Shown: positions 34,092 to 35,688 of the stretch, in pieces
Layout: each line of letters opens with the position of its first letter
Numbering within the stretch: position 1 is the stretch's first letter
NCBI GenBank assembly: GCA_903845935.1
Contig: CAIMZI010000109.1
Location: 1 to 35,688 of the forward strand
DNA: 35,688 nucleotides
Direction: 5' to 3'
From: an uncultured beta proteobacterium
Lineage (GTDB): Bacteria; Pseudomonadota; Gammaproteobacteria; Burkholderiales; Burkholderiaceae_C
Program-made: the position numbers and the translations under genes
Notes under the pieces: generated by a model
The model's input: only the letters and a program-made list of their open reading frames with translations
What the model was told of the DNA's origin: nothing
Database searches by the model: none

Positions 34092-34943
34092 ATGGACAGC
34101 CGCATCGGAAAAATCTGGCTCACCCTGGGCTATCTGTTTCTGTATCTGCCGATCTTCACCCTGATCGCGTTTTCTTTTAACGACTCCAAGATGGTGACGC
34201 TGTGGGGCGGCTTCACCTTCAAATGGTATGGGCTGATTGCGCACGACACCGAGGTGATTGACGGACTCAAGCTGTCGCTGAAAATTGCGCTGCTGTCGGC
34301 CAGCAGCTCGGTGGTCCTGGGCATGCTGGCTGCCTTTGCCATGGTCAAGTACAAGAAGTTTGTCGGCCGCACCTCCTTTATCGCGCATATCAACGCGCCG
34401 CTGGTGGTGCCCGAAGTGATTACCGGGCTGTCGCTGCTCTTGTTTTTTGTGATGTGCCAGCGCGTGTTCGGCGCGCCTGACCGCGGCCTGTTCACCATCT
34501 GGGCTGGCCACACCTCGGTCGGCATGGCCTATGCGGCGGTGGTCATCCAGTCGCGTCTGATGGAAATGGACAAGTCACTGGAAGAGGCCGCCATGGATCT
34601 GGGTTGCCGCCCGTTCCAAGTGTTCAGGCTGGTGACCTTTCCCATGATCGTGCAATCCCTGGCCTCGTCCTGGTTGCTGACCTTCACGATTTCGCTGGAC
34701 GATGTGGTGGCCACGGCCTTTTTGTCTGGCCCGGGCTCCACCACCTTGCCCATCATCATCCTGTCGCGGGCTCGCCTGGGCCTGAATCCCACCATCAACG
34801 TGATTGCTACGATCACGGTGGCGGTGGTATCGGTAGGCGTCCTGGCCGGAAGCCTTTGGATGAGCCGCCAGGAACGCAGGCGCGCCGCCGAGCAGGCCGC
34901 AGCCTATCGGGAAGGCGTGTCGATGGAAGCCTTGCCAGCATGA
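34092..34943 (+). CDS. potI: Polyamine ABC transporter permease PotI
   Basis: PotI is the second channel subunit, 283 aa, with six predicted helices. It starts IGKIWLTLGYLFLYLPIFTLIAFSFNDSK, shows LWGGFTFKWYGLI and the loop LEEAAMDLGCRPFQVFRLVTFPM (EAA motif), then TISLDDVVATAFLSGPGSTTLPI, which is typical of PotI/PotC. It closes the importer operon; the next gene begins 30 nt downstream. Confidence 0.93.
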   Translation: MDSRIGKIWLTLGYLFLYLPIFTLIAFSFNDSKMVTLWGGFTFKWYGLIAHDTEVIDGLKLSLKIALLSASSSVVLGMLAAFAMVKYKKFVGRTSFIAHINAPLVVPEVITGLSLLLFFVMCQRVFGAPDRGLFTIWAGHTSVGMAYAAVVIQSRLMEMDKSLEEAAMDLGCRPFQVFRLVTFPMIVQSLASSWLLTFTISLDDVVATAFLSGPGSTTLPIIILSRARLGLNPTINVIATITVAVVSVGVLAGSLWMSRQERRRAAEQAAAYREGVSMEALPA

Positions 34944-34973
34944 TTCATTGGTTTTTAACTTGGAGGACTTGAT

Positions 34974-35688
34974 ATGAAATTGAGAGACACGGTGGTTGCG
35001 ATGGCGTTGGCTTTTCCATTCCTTGCCAGCGCGCAAAGCAGCGCGCAGTTGCAAAGTGAAATCGAGATCCTGAAGGCGCAGGTCAAGGAACTCCAGGACC
35101 TGATCAGGGGAAAGGCTGCTGCGCCCACCGTGGCCGAAGCACCTCCCGCGGTGGAACTGGAAGAGTTCAATCGCATCAAGACCAAGGTCGAGGCCGCCGA
35201 CGACGTGTCCAACAGCAACGGCATGAAGGGCCTGCGCATCAGCGGCGGCATTGACCCTGTGTATATCTGGAACCAGAACAAGAACACCAGTTCATTTGCC
35301 TTTGGGAATAACTTTGCGCCCATCAACGGCAGCAGTGAGATGTACTCCTACGACAATTCCTATTTTGGAATGGCGTACATCGATTTCCAGAAGGAGATGG
35401 AGGGAGGAAGCAAACTGCGTCTGACGCTGGCGCCGACCAAAAGCGTGGCATCCGGATTCAGTGGCAGCATCATCCAGGAAGCCTCCGCCTCCATACCACT
35501 GACCGACTCACAAACCCGTTTGATGGTCGGGCAAATGGGCGATGTATCGGGATACGAGCCAACACTTAATCCCTATTCGGGTGCCAACAGCATCACCAGC
35601 AATCAGCTCTATCCTGGCTATGCAGAATACTTCGTCACAAAAAATTTGCTGTTTGATTTCACCGCCGCCAATTTTTACACCGGTGTCG
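34974..35688 (+). CDS. DUF3138-like predicted outer-membrane protein (3' end outside window)
   Basis: The frame begins MKLRDTVVAMALAFPFLASAQ, a signal peptide probably cut at ASA, and runs open to the window edge (238 residues). A short coiled coil (LQSEIEILKAQVKELQDLI, about 25-45) and an Ala/Pro-rich link come first. A region then follows with glycine-rich, alternating hydrophobic strands (GLRISGGIDPVYIWNQ, FGMAYIDFQKEM, KLRLTLAPTKS), as in beta-barrel proteins. It resembles DUF3138 proteins of Burkholderiales as I recall them. GGAGG (34962-34966) precedes the ATG. Placement right after potI suggests a porin for the polyamine importer, which is inference. Confidence 0.7.
   Translation, partial: MKLRDTVVAMALAFPFLASAQSSAQLQSEIEILKAQVKELQDLIRGKAAAPTVAEAPPAVELEEFNRIKTKVEAADDVSNSNGMKGLRISGGIDPVYIWNQNKNTSSFAFGNNFAPINGSSEMYSYDNSYFGMAYIDFQKEMEGGSKLRLTLAPTKSVASGFSGSIIQEASASIPLTDSQTRLMVGQMGDVSGYEPTLNPYSGANSITSNQLYPGYAEYFVTKNLLFDFTAANFYTGV

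Overview
The window looks like chromosomal DNA of a beta-proteobacterium in the Burkholderiales, most likely Comamonadaceae. This rests on the order hom-thrC-moeA-moaD-moaE-clpB, the codon use, a lysine/alanine-rich SWIB-domain protein, a DUF3138-like protein and a GC-rich palindromic intergenic element of a kind I associate with that family. A fumarate reductase operon of enterobacterial type suggests a facultative anaerobe, for example something Rhodoferax-like. The genus is inference. No tRNA, rRNA, CRISPR array, integrase or insertion sequence was seen, and coding is dense on both strands.

Region 1 (1-8.2 kb, + strand) is housekeeping. It holds the 3' end of hom, then thrC (threonine synthesis), moeA-moaD-moaE (molybdenum cofactor), clpB behind a sigma-32-like promoter, and an Fsr-like MFS exporter. 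Region 2 (8.2-15.6 kb, + strand) has a 1317-residue orphan hybrid histidine kinase followed by frdABCD. A candidate FNR/ANR site with class II spacing lies upstream of frdA.

Region 3 (15.6-22.3 kb, - strand) has a possible small ORF, then a dipeptide ABC transporter in the order dppB-C-D-F-A. The binding-protein gene dppA is last and is followed by a strong terminator. Upstream of dppB is a gene for a basic-tailed SWIB protein, and a strong hairpin terminator sits only 28 nt before dppB. Region 4 (22.3-24 kb) has an RraA-family gene (+) converging on a DMT/EamA transporter gene (-).

Region 5 (24-35.7 kb) is an agmatine/putrescine uptake and breakdown locus: an agmatinase-family enzyme, a PuuB-like FAD oxidase, a MocR/PdxR regulator (-), then divergently puuA-like ligase, spuC-like transaminase, potF-potG-potH-potI importer and the start of a DUF3138-like predicted outer-membrane protein. 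Exogenous polyamine would enter through PotFGHI. Agmatine would be hydrolysed to putrescine, which would then be gamma-glutamylated and oxidised, or transaminated. The enzymes that finish the route (PuuC, PuuD) are not in the window.

No clearly unprecedented system was found. The more interesting leads are the frd promoter and the quinone it implies, the hairpin in front of dppB, the MocR operator candidate between mocR and puuA, the DUF3138 protein linked to the polyamine importer, and the palindromic element between the agmatinase and puuB genes.
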